From: Alteromonas naphthalenivorans | GTDB taxonomy: Bacteria; Pseudomonadota; Gammaproteobacteria; Enterobacterales; Alteromonadaceae | Reading direction: 5' to 3' | DNA length: 64,000 nucleotides | NCBI RefSeq assembly: GCF_000213655.1 | Contig: NC_015554.1 | Location: 3,224,001 to 3,288,000 of the forward strand | Part shown: positions 54,948-64,000 of the stretch, piece by piece | Layout: each line of letters starts with the position of its first letter | Numbering within the stretch: position 1 is the stretch's first letter | The notes under the pieces: model-generated | Told to the model about the DNA's origin: nothing | Databases searched by the model: none | The model's input: only the letters and a program-made list of their open reading frames with translations | Made by a program: the position numbers and the translations under genes

Positions 54948-55131
54948 AAAGAGTCGATCGTTGAACATCTAGTGTTCATCGTAAATTAGTTGTTTAATGC
55001 GATCCCATTAAATCAATGTGTTCAGAGTATCGTGTTTTTAGCGAAGTTTTTTAACAAAAAGAAAAATAGCTAATCTTTTTACTGCATTCTACATAGCAGT
55101 CTTAGTTTTTTTCGTGGATGCCCTATCTGTA

Positions 55132-55611
55132 TCAATATCTCTCATCCTTAACGAGTGAAGCGCCATCCCCACCTGCAATTTTCAAAATTTCACAAACTAA
55201 GCGAAAGTGTTTACTGGATATCCCTTCAACAATAAAACCGTTACTATGCTCGTTCATAGATCGAATCTCTGTAAACTTATCCCAATCGTTCTGCATTGAG
55301 ATAATGTCATTAACCTCGTGATGCTTTACGCAGTTATTCTCGATGTAGATACGGACATAATCTTTTACTTGATCCCACTCTTCCTTTGCATTACAAAATT
55401 GAAGCTTGAGATTTTTTTGCTCTTGGAGTGATACAAAAGAGTCAATTGGATCTCTATCATTTGCATACTCCTCAATCCAACGATCCATAAATTCAGGATC
55501 ACTTGGACAACCACCATAAGATTCACAAAAATCTGAATAGTCACTCATAAATCGTAAACTCTCTGTTTTTGCTGGTGTATCCATTGTAGCCGTGTCTATA
55601 AAGGTAACCAC
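55132..55611 (-). CDS. Hypothetical protein, AT-rich region
   Basis: A 159-residue acidic, probably cytosolic protein I do not recognise. There is no signal peptide or membrane segment. Four Cys and several Trp are spread through it (DFCESYGGCPSDPEFMDRW, LQFCNAKEEWDQVKDYVRI), and the C-terminal part (GISSKHFRLVCEILKIAG) looks helical. The start is unsure: GTG at 55611, ATG at 55584 or ATG at 55548; the last has a GAGAG upstream. Flanking intergenic stretches of 184 and 280 bases are AT-rich and show no other gene. Confidence 0.5.
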   Translation of the reverse strand: MVTFIDTATMDTPAKTESLRFMSDYSDFCESYGGCPSDPEFMDRWIEEYANDRDPIDSFVSLQEQKNLKLQFCNAKEEWDQVKDYVRIYIENNCVKHHEVNDIISMQNDWDKFTEIRSMNEHSNGFIVEGISSKHFRLVCEILKIAGGDGASLVKDERY

Positions 55612-55891
55612 CTATGTAAGCTACGGCCACCTTATCTGTGCCAATATTGGCTACGTAAGTAGTATATCCTGTGTCTATATCTCTTTTATAGATTGTTCCC
55701 CATACCTCAATGAGTATAAGAAAGAGAAATGTGATTTGTAGTTTGAAAAATTACCAATATTGTGAATGCTATCTTTATTCCTAATTTCATGTAATTCCCT
55801 TATAAATTTTCTTGCGCTTCCAATCAATCGATTTACTATTGCGATTTATCAAGAAGAGAGCACTTCTAATTGAGACAAAAATAACCATGTA

Positions 55892-56800
55892 TCAAAACTG
55901 TGACTTATTGATATTTTTGGTTCTTAAGTTGCCGTTAGTCACTCGATACAGGGTAAGAGTATATCCAGTTACCTGATATCCCGTGTCTTCAAACCTAAAT
56001 AAACTATCGGCTTTGCTATAACCAGTATTGGGACCAAATAAATGTTCGTAGCCATACCACTTTTCACCAGATGCATATTTAATGTGATAGGAGCCGAGTG
56101 GAACTTTTAATTCAATGTTTCTTCCACCTTTTACGTAAACATCTAAGACGTCTTGCCCTGTATTTGCATTGACAAGTTTTACGAGATAGTCACTGCCTGG
56201 ACTTGTGTCTATGCTCAATGGTGCAAGGCTTGATGCTGAAGTCCACTTTCTAACACTTCCATTGCTAGGTGAGGTTAATTCTGGTTGCTCAAATACAACT
56301 TCAGGCTGCTTTTCTACTTTCTTAGTCTCATTCGCATCTATAAAAAACCAAGCAATCACAACTATTAACGCAAGAGGTAATAGGCGGAGGGCGAATTCCA
56401 AGAGGCCTGCGAGTACCCCTTTCAAAAGTTGAATCACCAAATCCACACACCACATGAATAACTTCATTAGAAAATTGACTAAAAAATTGTCTGAGTATTT
56501 CTTTTCATGAGCTGGTGTAGGTTGATTGGACGGAGCTTTATGAGGAGATTCTTTTGAGTAATCAGTAGCTATATTGTCCTTCCAGTGCTCGGAATTATTT
56601 AAACAAAATTCTGCTCTCAAAGATCCGATATCTTCCAAAGTTCTATGGATTTTATCGTAAGAGCGCTTCCTATTTTCATTGAGTAGGACTTCACTAGCAT
56701 CAATTCTTAGAGCGCTATCATTACACAACCTGATTGCAGTACTTATTTCATTGGTCGATGCACTTTCTGAAACACCAAGTCTTTTATATAAATCACGCAT
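55892..56800 (-). CDS. Membrane protein with degenerate J-like N-terminus
   Basis: About 302 residues. The N-terminus MRDLYKRLGVSESASTNEI and the later LNENRKRSYDKIHRTLEDIG follow the start and end of a J domain, but the middle loop with the HPD motif is missing, so it should not stimulate Hsp70. A hydrophobic stretch at about 115-165 could form two helices, the second (LLPLALIVVIAWFFIDA) a clear membrane anchor. The remaining ~135 residues form a soluble beta-rich domain (GRNIELKVPLGSYHIKYASG) of unknown type. The start at 56800 overlaps the stop of the TerB/J gene by eight bases. A longer frame to 56824 is less likely. Confidence 0.68.
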   Translation of the reverse strand: MRDLYKRLGVSESASTNEISTAIRLCNDSALRIDASEVLLNENRKRSYDKIHRTLEDIGSLRAEFCLNNSEHWKDNIATDYSKESPHKAPSNQPTPAHEKKYSDNFLVNFLMKLFMWCVDLVIQLLKGVLAGLLEFALRLLPLALIVVIAWFFIDANETKKVEKQPEVVFEQPELTSPSNGSVRKWTSASSLAPLSIDTSPGSDYLVKLVNANTGQDVLDVYVKGGRNIELKVPLGSYHIKYASGEKWYGYEHLFGPNTGYSKADSLFRFEDTGYQVTGYTLTLYRVTNGNLRTKNINKSQF

Positions 56801-57494
56801 AAGCCACCAAATAATCATAAGCATCTTTGATGCGCTGGAAATTTATCTTAGCTGCTTCTTTTGCCTCATCCCCTAGAGTAGAAAACTTATCAGGATGATG
56901 AATTTGCGCTAACCTTCTATAGGCTTTTTTGATTTCATACATCGATGCACCTTTTCGTACTCCCAATATCGACATTGCTTCGTCTTCCTTGCTCAGGTTG
57001 TGAGACTTACTTTGATTCTTCGACTCAGATGACCTAGAAGTCCAGTATGTCGCATAGCTAGGATCGCTATAGTCAGGTAGAGGCCTACCTGTATATTCAG
57101 TGAAAACTTCACTTAGTGACAATTTACTTATCTGAAGTAGGTCAGCGAGAAAACGTAAAATATGATTTTCAGACGGGAGTAGATATCCGTCGGCAATAGA
57201 CATTTGAATCGCCATTTCGAGAAATAATTTTCCCTTTTCTCCAGTAAAGTGTTGTTTAATAACTTGCGAGGCTAGCCTAATAGCATAGGTATTTCGGCTT
57301 TTTATGAGGTCCAAAAGAGGTTCAAGCGAAGAGCCACTTTTGGAAGCTGCGGCGATCTGATTTAACTGTTCAAGTTCTGACTTGTCTAGATTTTCGTCAC
57401 TGAGCGCTATCCAGCTCAGAATCAGTAAAACAGAAGTACCGAGAGGGTTTTTACTTTCTCTCAATATTTTTTGGAAATCTGCCGATTGAGGCAT
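56793..57494 (-). CDS. TerB-like plus C-terminal J-domain co-chaperone
   Basis: A 233-residue protein with a DjlA-like layout but no membrane anchor. Residues about 15-135 form a helical TerB-type domain (LILSWIALSDENLDKSELEQ, FLEMAIQMSIADGYLLPSE with the acidic metal-type motif). A Ser-rich linker leads to a J domain at about 172-233 (MSILGVRKGASMYEIKKAYR) with the HPD motif at 200-202, so it should recruit a DnaK-family Hsp70. Translationally coupled to the membrane protein downstream by an eight-base overlap. Target unknown. Confidence 0.82.
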   Translation of the reverse strand: MPQSADFQKILRESKNPLGTSVLLILSWIALSDENLDKSELEQLNQIAAASKSGSSLEPLLDLIKSRNTYAIRLASQVIKQHFTGEKGKLFLEMAIQMSIADGYLLPSENHILRFLADLLQISKLSLSEVFTEYTGRPLPDYSDPSYATYWTSRSSESKNQSKSHNLSKEDEAMSILGVRKGASMYEIKKAYRRLAQIHHPDKFSTLGDEAKEAAKINFQRIKDAYDYLVAYA

Positions 57495-57613
57495 TATTGA
57501 TAAGTCCTTTTATACAATACTCGCCTTTATTAAAACATAGATATCAGTAATTTAACACTGTACAAGATAAGCTCACGGGTTTCTCGAACAAGAAAAAGTC
57601 TTTTACTTGACCG

Positions 57614-57751
57614 TTACTGAAACATAGGTAATGTCACTTTTTTCACAGGCGTGTTTCTAATGCCCTTTTTCTGCACCGTTATTTCAAAATCGCCCGACAT
57701 TAACTGTAACTGTTCAAACCCCGTAAGCTCACGTTCTACCGCACACCCTAG
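57614..57751 (-). pseudogene. 3' remnant of an unidentified gene
   Basis: Minus-strand frame without a usable start encodes GCAVERELTGFEQLQLMSG and ends VKKVTLPMFQ before a stop. The composition looks like real protein, unlike the flanking frames, and stops occur directly upstream (57752-57754). It is probably the end of a gene whose 5' part was deleted. Family not identified. Confidence 0.4.
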
Positions 57752-57910
57752 TTATGCTCATTGAGGGGATGCTTCAAGCTGAAATTAATACGGCTAGCAA
57801 CCAACCATATTCTGATAGCAATTTTCTGAAAATAACTTTTCTAAGTGGATGCAATGAGGCAGGTATATTTGATGAACCATAAAATAATTAAGATCATCAC
57901 TTTACATTAA

Positions 57911-57934
57911 AAAGCCCACTTCAGAGTGGGCTTT
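57911..57934 (-). terminator. Terminator after the YebC-family gene
   Basis: AAAGCCCACT and AGTGGGCTTT arms around a four-base loop; on the minus strand it continues into TTTTTAATG. Confidence 0.85.
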
Positions 57935-57969
57935 AGCTATTCTTTAAACATCTTATTTACTGTGAACAC

Positions 57970-58692
57970 TTAGTTCGGTGTTATACCGTTATGGTAAACA
58001 TCTTGTACGTCATCGCAGTCGTTCAGCATGTCCATGAATTTTTCAAACATCGGCATGTCTTCTTCGCTGATTTCTGATTCCGTTTGCGGGATCCAGCTCA
58101 TCTCTTCTGCGTCAAAGCTAATATCTGGGTAAGCTTCAGTAAGCGCAGTTTTAACTTGGAAGTACTCAGTATGCGGTGCATAAACGGTAATTTTTCCGTC
58201 TTCGCCTTCCACTTCAGTCACATCAACATCCGCTTCCATTAAGACTTCCAAAATAGCGTCTTCATCGTCGCCATCAAACTGGAATACCGCTTGATGATCG
58301 AACATGTGCGAAACCGCACCTTGAGCGCCGAGCTTTGCATTAGTCTTAGTAAAACAGTTACGTACTTCAGTAATGGTTCTGTTGGCGTTATCAGAAAGGC
58401 AATCCACAATTACCATGCAGTTGCCTGGGCCAAAGCCTTCATAACGCATTGGTTGGAAGTCTTCACCTGCGCCACCAGCTGCTTTATCAATCGCTTTATC
58501 GATAACATGACCAGGAACTTGGTCTTTTTTCGCTTTTTCCATTAAGCGACGAAGCGACAAGTTAGTATCTGGATCGGCGCCGCCGTTTTTAGCGCACACG
58601 TAAATTTCTTTACCGTACTTAGAATACACTTTAGTTTTCGCGCCAGCGGTCTTGGCCATGGCGGCTTTTCTTACTTCGAATGCTCTTCCCAT
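57970..58692 (-). CDS. YebC/PmpR family regulator (YeeN-like)
   Basis: TACO1/YebC-family protein of 240 residues, standard length. N-terminal [19 protein letters not shown], then [56 protein letters not shown], and the C-terminal [11 protein letters not shown]. The [10 protein letters not shown] start is closer to E. coli YeeN than YebC. Family members were described as DNA-binding regulators and more recently as ribosome-associated factors that ease translation of proline-rich stretches; which applies here is unknown. Monocistronic with its own terminator. Confidence 0.92.
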   Translation of the reverse strand: MGRAFEVRKAAMAKTAGAKTKVYSKYGKEIYVCAKNGGADPDTNLSLRRLMEKAKKDQVPGHVIDKAIDKAAGGAGEDFQPMRYEGFGPGNCMVIVDCLSDNANRTITEVRNCFTKTNAKLGAQGAVSHMFDHQAVFQFDGDDEDAILEVLMEADVDVTEVEGEDGKITVYAPHTEYFQVKTALTEAYPDISFDAEEMSWIPQTESEISEEDMPMFEKFMDMLNDCDDVQDVYHNGITPN

Positions 58693-58812
58693 CTTAAGAT
58701 TCTCTTTTTTACAAATGGAGTTCTGCCATCAGTAGCAGAAAAAATTGGGCAAATTCTACCGATTTTATGCCCAACAATACAGTGCCACGGGCACTCTCGC
58801 TGTTTTTATTGG

Positions 58813-59910
58813 TTAAGGTAAGTGCTCAGTAGCTAAGTATTCGTGCGATTGCATTTCGCTCAAACGACTTAAACAGCGTCTAAATTCAAAGTTTAGCAGC
58901 CCCTCTGAGTACAAATTTTCCATCGCTACTTCGGCAGAAATAATCAGCTTTACATGACGTTCGTAAAATTCATCCACCATGGCAATAAAGCGGCGTGCCA
59001 CGTCATCATTGTGTTGCCCCATCACCTTCACATTGGCCAATAGCACCGAATGGTAACAACGACTTAGCTCTATATAGTCGCTTTGGCTTCGCGGCCCACC
59101 ACATAGTGCATTAAACTCTATCATTAACACACCATCGGCATCTCTAAGCGTGTCTATTTGCCTATTATTAACTTCGATCGTTTCGTTTTCAGAACCCGCT
59201 TCAGGCGCCAACTGAGCAAAGTAGCTATGCAAATTCTTAATCGCTTCACCATCTAATGGATAATGATAAATTTCTGCTTGTTCAAGGGTTCGAAGACGAT
59301 AGTCCACACCGCTATCTACGTTTATTACTCGCGTATTCTGATTGATTAAATCGATCGCAGGTAAAAAGCGTGCTCGCTGAAGGCCATTTTTGTACAAGTC
59401 ATCCGGTACAATATTTGATGTCGCCACTAACACAATGCCATAACCGAAAAGTTCTTCCATTAGCGTGCCTAAAATCATGGCATCGGTAATGTCCGATACA
59501 AAAAACTCATCGAAACAAATCACCTTGGTTTCTTTCGCTAACTTGGCAGCAATCGTTTTTAATGGGTCTTGTGCGTTTGTAAGCTGCTTAAGCTCGTCAT
59601 GAATTCGGTGCATAAACCGGTGAAAGTGTACTCGCATTTTATTTTCGAACGGCAGGCAGTCGTAAAAGGTATCTACCAAGTAGGTTTTCCCTCTGCCTAC
59701 GCCGCCATAAAAATAAATGCCTTGAATGCCTGCGTTCTTTTGACCTTTACCAAACGCCGACTTAAGTTTTACCCGCCAGGTATGCTTTCTCTCTGGCTGG
59801 GTTAACTCGTCGAACAAACGTTGTAATTCTTTAACTGCATTTTCTTGTGCTGCATCGTACTGAAACTCAGGCGACGTCAAATCTGCTTGATATTTTTCCC
59901 ATGGCGTCAT
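58813..59910 (-). CDS. zapE: Cell division ATPase ZapE
   Basis: AFG1-like AAA ATPase, 365 residues. Walker A GGVGRGKT at 69-76, Walker B VICFDEFFVSD, sensor segment VLVATSNIVPDDLYKNGLQR, arginine region RARFLPAIDLI. The N-terminus TPWEKYQADL matches E. coli ZapE. It associates with the Z ring and destabilises FtsZ bundles during late constriction or low oxygen. Divergent from zapG across 263 bases, the same arrangement as in E. coli. Confidence 0.95.
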   Translation of the reverse strand: MTPWEKYQADLTSPEFQYDAAQENAVKELQRLFDELTQPERKHTWRVKLKSAFGKGQKNAGIQGIYFYGGVGRGKTYLVDTFYDCLPFENKMRVHFHRFMHRIHDELKQLTNAQDPLKTIAAKLAKETKVICFDEFFVSDITDAMILGTLMEELFGYGIVLVATSNIVPDDLYKNGLQRARFLPAIDLINQNTRVINVDSGVDYRLRTLEQAEIYHYPLDGEAIKNLHSYFAQLAPEAGSENETIEVNNRQIDTLRDADGVLMIEFNALCGGPRSQSDYIELSRCYHSVLLANVKVMGQHNDDVARRFIAMVDEFYERHVKLIISAEVAMENLYSEGLLNFEFRRCLSRLSEMQSHEYLATEHLP

Positions 59911-60173
59911 CGCCTATTCCACTCCCGCAAAATGTCAATAGTGGCCGTGGCTGCACCGACCTGCTTGAAATTATCAATTATGACCTTAATTTTAATGGAA
60001 ATCACGGTAGAATCGCACCTAGTTAATTTGCATAGCTCGTATAAACACAATTAATGCGATCTCTATGCGCTTTTCATACCGGCTCTTGCTATATTCAAGT
60101 AATGGTCGAATGCATTAAGTAGCACGTATCAAGGTGTACTTAATGTGAGTAGTACGTTAATTCGGAGAATAGA

Positions 60174-60611
60174 ATGGAACTGTTAGTGTCTCTTGCTTTA
60201 CTAGTGGTGGGTTTAATCATTGGCTTTTTTATAGGTCGTTTTGTACAAACCAAAACGGGCGGGAATAGTGCGGCTCAAACTGAGCAACAAGTGAAAGAGA
60301 TATTAGCTCAGCAAGCTCAACATCATATTCATCAAACTCGTCAAAGCCTTGAAGGTATTGAAAGTCAGTGCGAAACACTGAAGCAACAAATTGAAGAATA
60401 CGAAGCATTGCTCACGCAAAGCAGTGACGATGAAGACGCTAAAGTCCCCTTCTATGGTGAACAAGCGACGTCTTACCTTCGCAACAATTTAAAAAGTTCT
60501 GAAAAGTCTAAAGTGAATAAAGTTTCCGACACCCAACCAAAAGATTTCGCAAATTCAGGGTCGGGGCTATTTGTCGGCGGTTCTGAGCAATCTACCGCAG
60601 ACAAATCATAA
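60174..60611 (+). CDS. zapG: ZapG/YhcB (DUF1043) inner-membrane division protein
   Basis: A 145-residue protein with one N-terminal membrane helix (LLVSLALLVVGLIIGFFIGR), a coiled coil at about 40-85 (HQTRQSLEGIESQCETLKQQ) and a polar tail with PFYGEQATSYLRNN, a family-typical motif. YhcB links cell division, envelope growth and rod shape in E. coli. GGAG precedes the ATG at good distance. It lies directly upstream of degQ on the same strand, 80 bases apart. Confidence 0.93.
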   Translation: MELLVSLALLVVGLIIGFFIGRFVQTKTGGNSAAQTEQQVKEILAQQAQHHIHQTRQSLEGIESQCETLKQQIEEYEALLTQSSDDEDAKVPFYGEQATSYLRNNLKSSEKSKVNKVSDTQPKDFANSGSGLFVGGSEQSTADKS

Positions 60612-60615
60612 TTTA

Positions 60616-60645
60616 GGAACTTTTTCAGTTATTTCAGAGTCTTTA
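60616..60645 (+). promoter_or_regulatory. Putative sigma-E-type promoter of degQ
   Basis: GGAACTT at 60616-60622 is the RpoE -35 consensus. Sixteen bases later comes GTCTTTA (60639-60645), a fair match to the RpoE -10. The start of transcription would be about 40 bases before the degQ ATG. Confidence 0.6.
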
Positions 60646-60691
60646 GTTAAATGATTCAATATCGCAATAACCTGAAGGAGTATAAGCGAGC

Positions 60692-62059
60692 ATGAAAGTG
60701 TCTTTTCGTCAGTATATCGTGGCGTCTGCAGTATTAGTAAGTTCTCTTGGCTTTAGCGTGAACTCTTATGCGGCATTGCCGTTCTTTTCAGATAAAAAGG
60801 ATGAGGTGCCCTCTCTAGCGCCCATGCTAGAAGAAGCGACCCCTGCGGTGGTGAGTATTGCTGTTGAGGGAACGCAAACTTCTCGTCAGCAAGTGCCAGA
60901 AATGTTTCAGTATTTTTTCGGCGCACCGCAAGAACAGGTTCAAGAGCGACCGTTTAGGGGCCTTGGCTCTGGTGTTATTATTGATGCGGATAAAGGCTAT
61001 GTGGTAACGAACAACCACGTTGTCGATAATGCCGATGAAATTACTGTCAAGCTTACCGATGGCCGTGAGTTTAAAGCGAAAAAACTTGGCTCTGATGAGC
61101 AAAGTGATATTGCATTGTTAAAAATCGATTCCGATAACCTCACTGCATTACCATTGGCTGATTCAGATGCACTACGAGTGGGTGATTTTGTGGTCGCTAT
61201 TGGTAATCCCTTTGGTCTTTCACAAACGGTTACCTCGGGTATTGTGAGTGCATTAGGACGCTCTGGTTTAAACATTGGAGGTTATGAAGATTTCATTCAA
61301 ACCGACGCTGCGATTAACCGTGGAAACTCTGGTGGGGCTTTAGTTAGTTTGCGCGGCGAACTTGTTGGTATTAATACCGCTATTTTCGGTCCTAACGGCG
61401 GTAATGTGGGAATTGGCTTCGCTATTCCTAGTAACATGATGAAAAGCTTAGTCGATCAAATTGCTGAGTACGGTGAAGTTCGACGTGGCTTATTAGGTAT
61501 ACTAGGCAGTGACATAGACGCTGGTCTTGCAGAAGCCATGAACGCTGATGTTAATATTGGAGCATTTGTAAGCGAAGTAACCCCAGACTCCGCTGCTGAC
61601 AAAGCAGGTATCAAAGCGGGTGATATCATTACCGGTATTAATGGTAGAAACTTGCATAGCTTCCAAGAGTTGAGAGCTAAAATCTCTAGCATGGGAGCAG
61701 GTGCAGAAGTTGAACTTACCATTATGCGTAAAGGTAAGGAAATGAATATGGATGTGGTACTTGGCGATGCTACACAATCAACCATCACGGCTGCACAAAT
61801 TCACCCTGCATTGGAAGGGGCGACCTTAACGAATGGCACTGATGAAGCAGGTAATGCGGGCGTGGTGATTTCTGAACTGGCTAAAGGCAGCCCCGCCGCA
61901 CGTATTGGCTTGAAGCCAGATGATATCGTGATGGGCGTGAACCGCCTACGCACGCCATCTGTGGCTGAGTTTAGAGACGCGTTAGATAAAGCAAAAGGGG
62001 TGATTGCCCTTAATGTTAAACGCGGTAACTCTACGCTTTACTTATTGATTCGTCAGTAG
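60692..62059 (+). CDS. degQ: Periplasmic serine protease DegQ (Do/HtrA family)
   Basis: HtrA protease-chaperone of 455 residues. A signal peptide ends near SYAALP. The trypsin-like domain has the full triad His109 (TNNHVV), Asp139 (SDIALLKID) and Ser213 (RGNSGGALV). Two PDZ domains follow (about 255-345 and 365-455). The LA loop region is short (FGAPQEQVQERPF), favouring DegQ over DegP. It degrades or refolds misfolded envelope proteins. It sits between zapG and degS as in E. coli, with an RpoE-like promoter and a terminator of its own. Confidence 0.95.
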   Translation: MKVSFRQYIVASAVLVSSLGFSVNSYAALPFFSDKKDEVPSLAPMLEEATPAVVSIAVEGTQTSRQQVPEMFQYFFGAPQEQVQERPFRGLGSGVIIDADKGYVVTNNHVVDNADEITVKLTDGREFKAKKLGSDEQSDIALLKIDSDNLTALPLADSDALRVGDFVVAIGNPFGLSQTVTSGIVSALGRSGLNIGGYEDFIQTDAAINRGNSGGALVSLRGELVGINTAIFGPNGGNVGIGFAIPSNMMKSLVDQIAEYGEVRRGLLGILGSDIDAGLAEAMNADVNIGAFVSEVTPDSAADKAGIKAGDIITGINGRNLHSFQELRAKISSMGAGAEVELTIMRKGKEMNMDVVLGDATQSTITAAQIHPALEGATLTNGTDEAGNAGVVISELAKGSPAARIGLKPDDIVMGVNRLRTPSVAEFRDALDKAKGVIALNVKRGNSTLYLLIRQ

Positions 62060-62079
62060 TTGTAGCAAACTTATGCATT

Positions 62080-62107
62080 AAAACAGCGCCCATAGGCGCT
62101 GTTTTTT
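62080..62107 (+). terminator. Terminator after degQ
   Basis: AAAACAGCGCC and GGCGCTGTTTT arms around CATA, then T7. It separates degQ from degS transcription. Confidence 0.88.
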
Positions 62108-62304
62108 TGTGCGTAATTTAGTGAAAGTGTGGGTTTGTCGTAAAATGCTTATACCCAATCGGATTAAAGACGACAGATTGACGGATAAGGTGATATCCTT
62201 TAACTTAATCAAATAAAAAATACCATTAACACATAGCCTTATTTTGCCATCTATTTTGGCTCAAATTTGTGGGCTGAAGTGCTTTGGCATTAAAAACAAC
62301 GTAA

Positions 62305-63384
62305 GTGTGGCTTGTGACTGGCAGCTCGATAGTTAATTTCATCATAAAATCAATATTCCTTGGAACAATAGTAGCCTTGCTTCTGTTGTTTTTACTGCCG
62401 GATTTACGTCAAGGTAGCGGCCTGACACAAGGACTTTTCACTGAGCCCTCTGTGAGTGCTAGCCGTGAGAGCTATTTTGCCCCCTTAAGCCGCTCTGCCC
62501 CTGCTGTAGTGAATATTTATAGTGTCAGTATCGAGAACGACACTGGGTTGTTTCGTAATCAGCCTAGAGAGCGCGCCAGTTTAGGTTCAGGCGTAATCAT
62601 GACCGAAAACGGCTACATTCTTACCTGTCACCATGTGGTAGAAAATGCTGATAGTATTTATGTTGCAGTACAAGACGGAAGAATTCTGGAAGCACAAATA
62701 GTTGGTAACGATCCCCTTACCGATTTAGCAGTATTGAAAGTTACTGCAGACAACTTACACATTATTCCCCAAGTTTCTGAGCCAGATATTCATGTAGGTG
62801 ATGTGGTAATGGCTATCGGTAACCCCTTCGATTTAGGTCAAACGATTACTCAAGGTATTGTGAGCCGCGCTGGACGCAACGGTCTATCTAACTACGTTGA
62901 TTTCATTCAAACCGATGCCGTGCTGAACCAAGGTAATTCGGGCGGTGCACTGGTTGATAGCAACGGTATATTGCTGGGTATTACCAACGCAAATTTCCAG
63001 GTACGTGATTCTCGTAATCGTGTTCGGAATGTAGATGGTATTAACTTCGCGGTACCATACGAACTCGCTAAGCGAGTGATGGACAAAATTATCAATAACG
63101 GCCGTGTTATTCGTGGTCAACTAGGATTTATTGGTGGTGAGTACCGAAATCGCCCTGGAATTGAAGTTACAGCGGTGGCTAACGGTAGCGCTGCTGATGA
63201 AGCTGGCTTGCAACCAGGTGACATTATATTAGCCATTGACGGCATCCGGTTAGAAAGTGCATCTAAAACGTTAGACATGATTGCAGAAACTGCGCCTGGT
63301 ACTACTTTAGAGCTTGAAATTAGCCGTGGTGGTAACCCGCTTACTATTAACGCTTTAGTTGCTGAGCTGCGTGCCCAAGAATAA
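62305..63384 (+). CDS. degS: Site-1 protease DegS
   Basis: Membrane-anchored HtrA protease of 359 residues. One N-terminal helix (about 10-32), then the protease domain with His110, Asp140 and Ser212 (QGNSGGALV), then one PDZ domain (about 255-350). This single-PDZ, anchored form cuts the anti-sigma factor RseA when outer-membrane protein C-termini bind the PDZ, releasing sigma E. The start is GTG at 62305 or GTG at 62314; both lack a strong ribosome site. The neighbour degQ shows an RpoE-type promoter, consistent with a shared pathway. Confidence 0.93.
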   Translation: MWLVTGSSIVNFIIKSIFLGTIVALLLLFLLPDLRQGSGLTQGLFTEPSVSASRESYFAPLSRSAPAVVNIYSVSIENDTGLFRNQPRERASLGSGVIMTENGYILTCHHVVENADSIYVAVQDGRILEAQIVGNDPLTDLAVLKVTADNLHIIPQVSEPDIHVGDVVMAIGNPFDLGQTITQGIVSRAGRNGLSNYVDFIQTDAVLNQGNSGGALVDSNGILLGITNANFQVRDSRNRVRNVDGINFAVPYELAKRVMDKIINNGRVIRGQLGFIGGEYRNRPGIEVTAVANGSAADEAGLQPGDIILAIDGIRLESASKTLDMIAETAPGTTLELEISRGGNPLTINALVAELRAQE

Positions 63385-63436
63385 ATCGCTGTAGCGCAAG
63401 CCTACGCTTACAAGCAAAAGCTTTTGTATCAAGCAC

Positions 63437-63477
63437 AAAAAAGCGCCTTATGATAAATAATCATAAGGCGCTTTTTT
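63437..63477. terminator. Bidirectional terminator between degS and murA
   Basis: AAAAAAGCGCCTTATGA and its complement close a seven-base loop, with A6 and T6 at the outer ends. It lies between convergent genes. Confidence 0.9.
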
Positions 63478-63497
63478 ATGAGCCGTTAATTAGCGCT

Positions 63498-64000
<503 letters not shown>

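Larger units (their letters stand above)
57495..57969. other. Intergenic region with a gene remnant
   Basis: The 475 bases hold a 46-codon open stretch on the minus strand that reads like the C-terminus of a lost gene (57614-57751) and the yebC-family terminator (57911-57934). The rest shows no feature I can support. Confidence 0.5.

Noticed and set aside
54948..57969. Calling the AT-rich patch a prophage or named defence island
   Set aside because: No integrase, phage structural gene, att repeat or tRNA is visible; only composition and unfamiliar genes support transfer.

Overview
The window looks like chromosomal DNA of a marine gammaproteobacterium of the Alteromonadaceae, most likely Alteromonas or a close relative. 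The evidence is the gene set and the gammaproteobacterial neighbourhoods (tkt-epd-pgk-fba beside metK, zapE/zapG-degQ-degS next to murA), the long PstC and PstA variants, and the density of signalling genes. No phage, CRISPR array, tRNA or rRNA was seen. The only complete mobile element is one IS3-family insertion sequence.

Layout. 0-6.2 kb: a soluble PAS chemoreceptor, yigZ, a peroxiredoxin-like protein, an M1 aminopeptidase lipoprotein and a divergent ohr/ohrR pair with two palindromic operators. 6.5-9.8 kb: a frameshifted porin gene, a small periplasmic binding protein and a membrane diguanylate cyclase. 10-15.7 kb: hemolysin III with a CX5R phosphatase-like protein, an ECF sigma/anti-sigma/coiled-coil operon, oxyR, and a tandem Usp gene behind an FNR-like site. 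15.8-27.2 kb: a phosphate and polyphosphate block (pit, phoU, pstB, pstA, pstC, a GcvR-like ACT protein, ppk1 with a Pho box, ppx). 27.3-34.2 kb: class I fba, pgk, epd and tkt, divergent from metK, which has a MetJ operator. 34.3-38.6 kb: a CYTH protein, a small envelope protein, an exonuclease, and yqhD with its divergent AraC regulator. 38.8-44.9 kb: a substrate-binding protein translationally coupled to a LOV-containing hybrid histidine kinase, then a GGDEF-EAL protein. 44.9-54.9 kb: rnpB, a CPA1 antiporter, a fused SecDF, DUF2383 and DUF421 proteins, and a membrane AraC-type regulator separated from a DUF2306 gene by the IS3 element. 55-57.8 kb: an AT-richer accessory patch with an unknown gene, a TerB/J-domain protein, a membrane protein with a degenerate J domain, and a gene remnant. 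57.9-64 kb: a YebC-family regulator, zapE, zapG, degQ, degS and the 3' part of murA.

How the genes fit together. The phosphate block combines uptake (Pit, PstCAB), signalling (PhoU) and polyphosphate storage and turnover (Ppk, Ppx), but pstS and phoBR are not in the window. Oxidative stress is covered by OhrR/Ohr, OxyR with both redox cysteines, and a peroxiredoxin-like protein. Two separate loci pair a periplasmic binding protein with an overlapping membrane signalling receptor: PBP plus diguanylate cyclase at 7.8-9.8 kb, and SBP plus LOV hybrid kinase at 38.8-42.8 kb. The second is followed by a c-di-GMP enzyme and is the most interesting candidate system here: a possible receptor for both a periplasmic ligand and blue light. 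The TerB/J operon at 55.9-57.5 kb is the least characterised locus. All functional statements are read from the sequence and general family knowledge; no database search was run.
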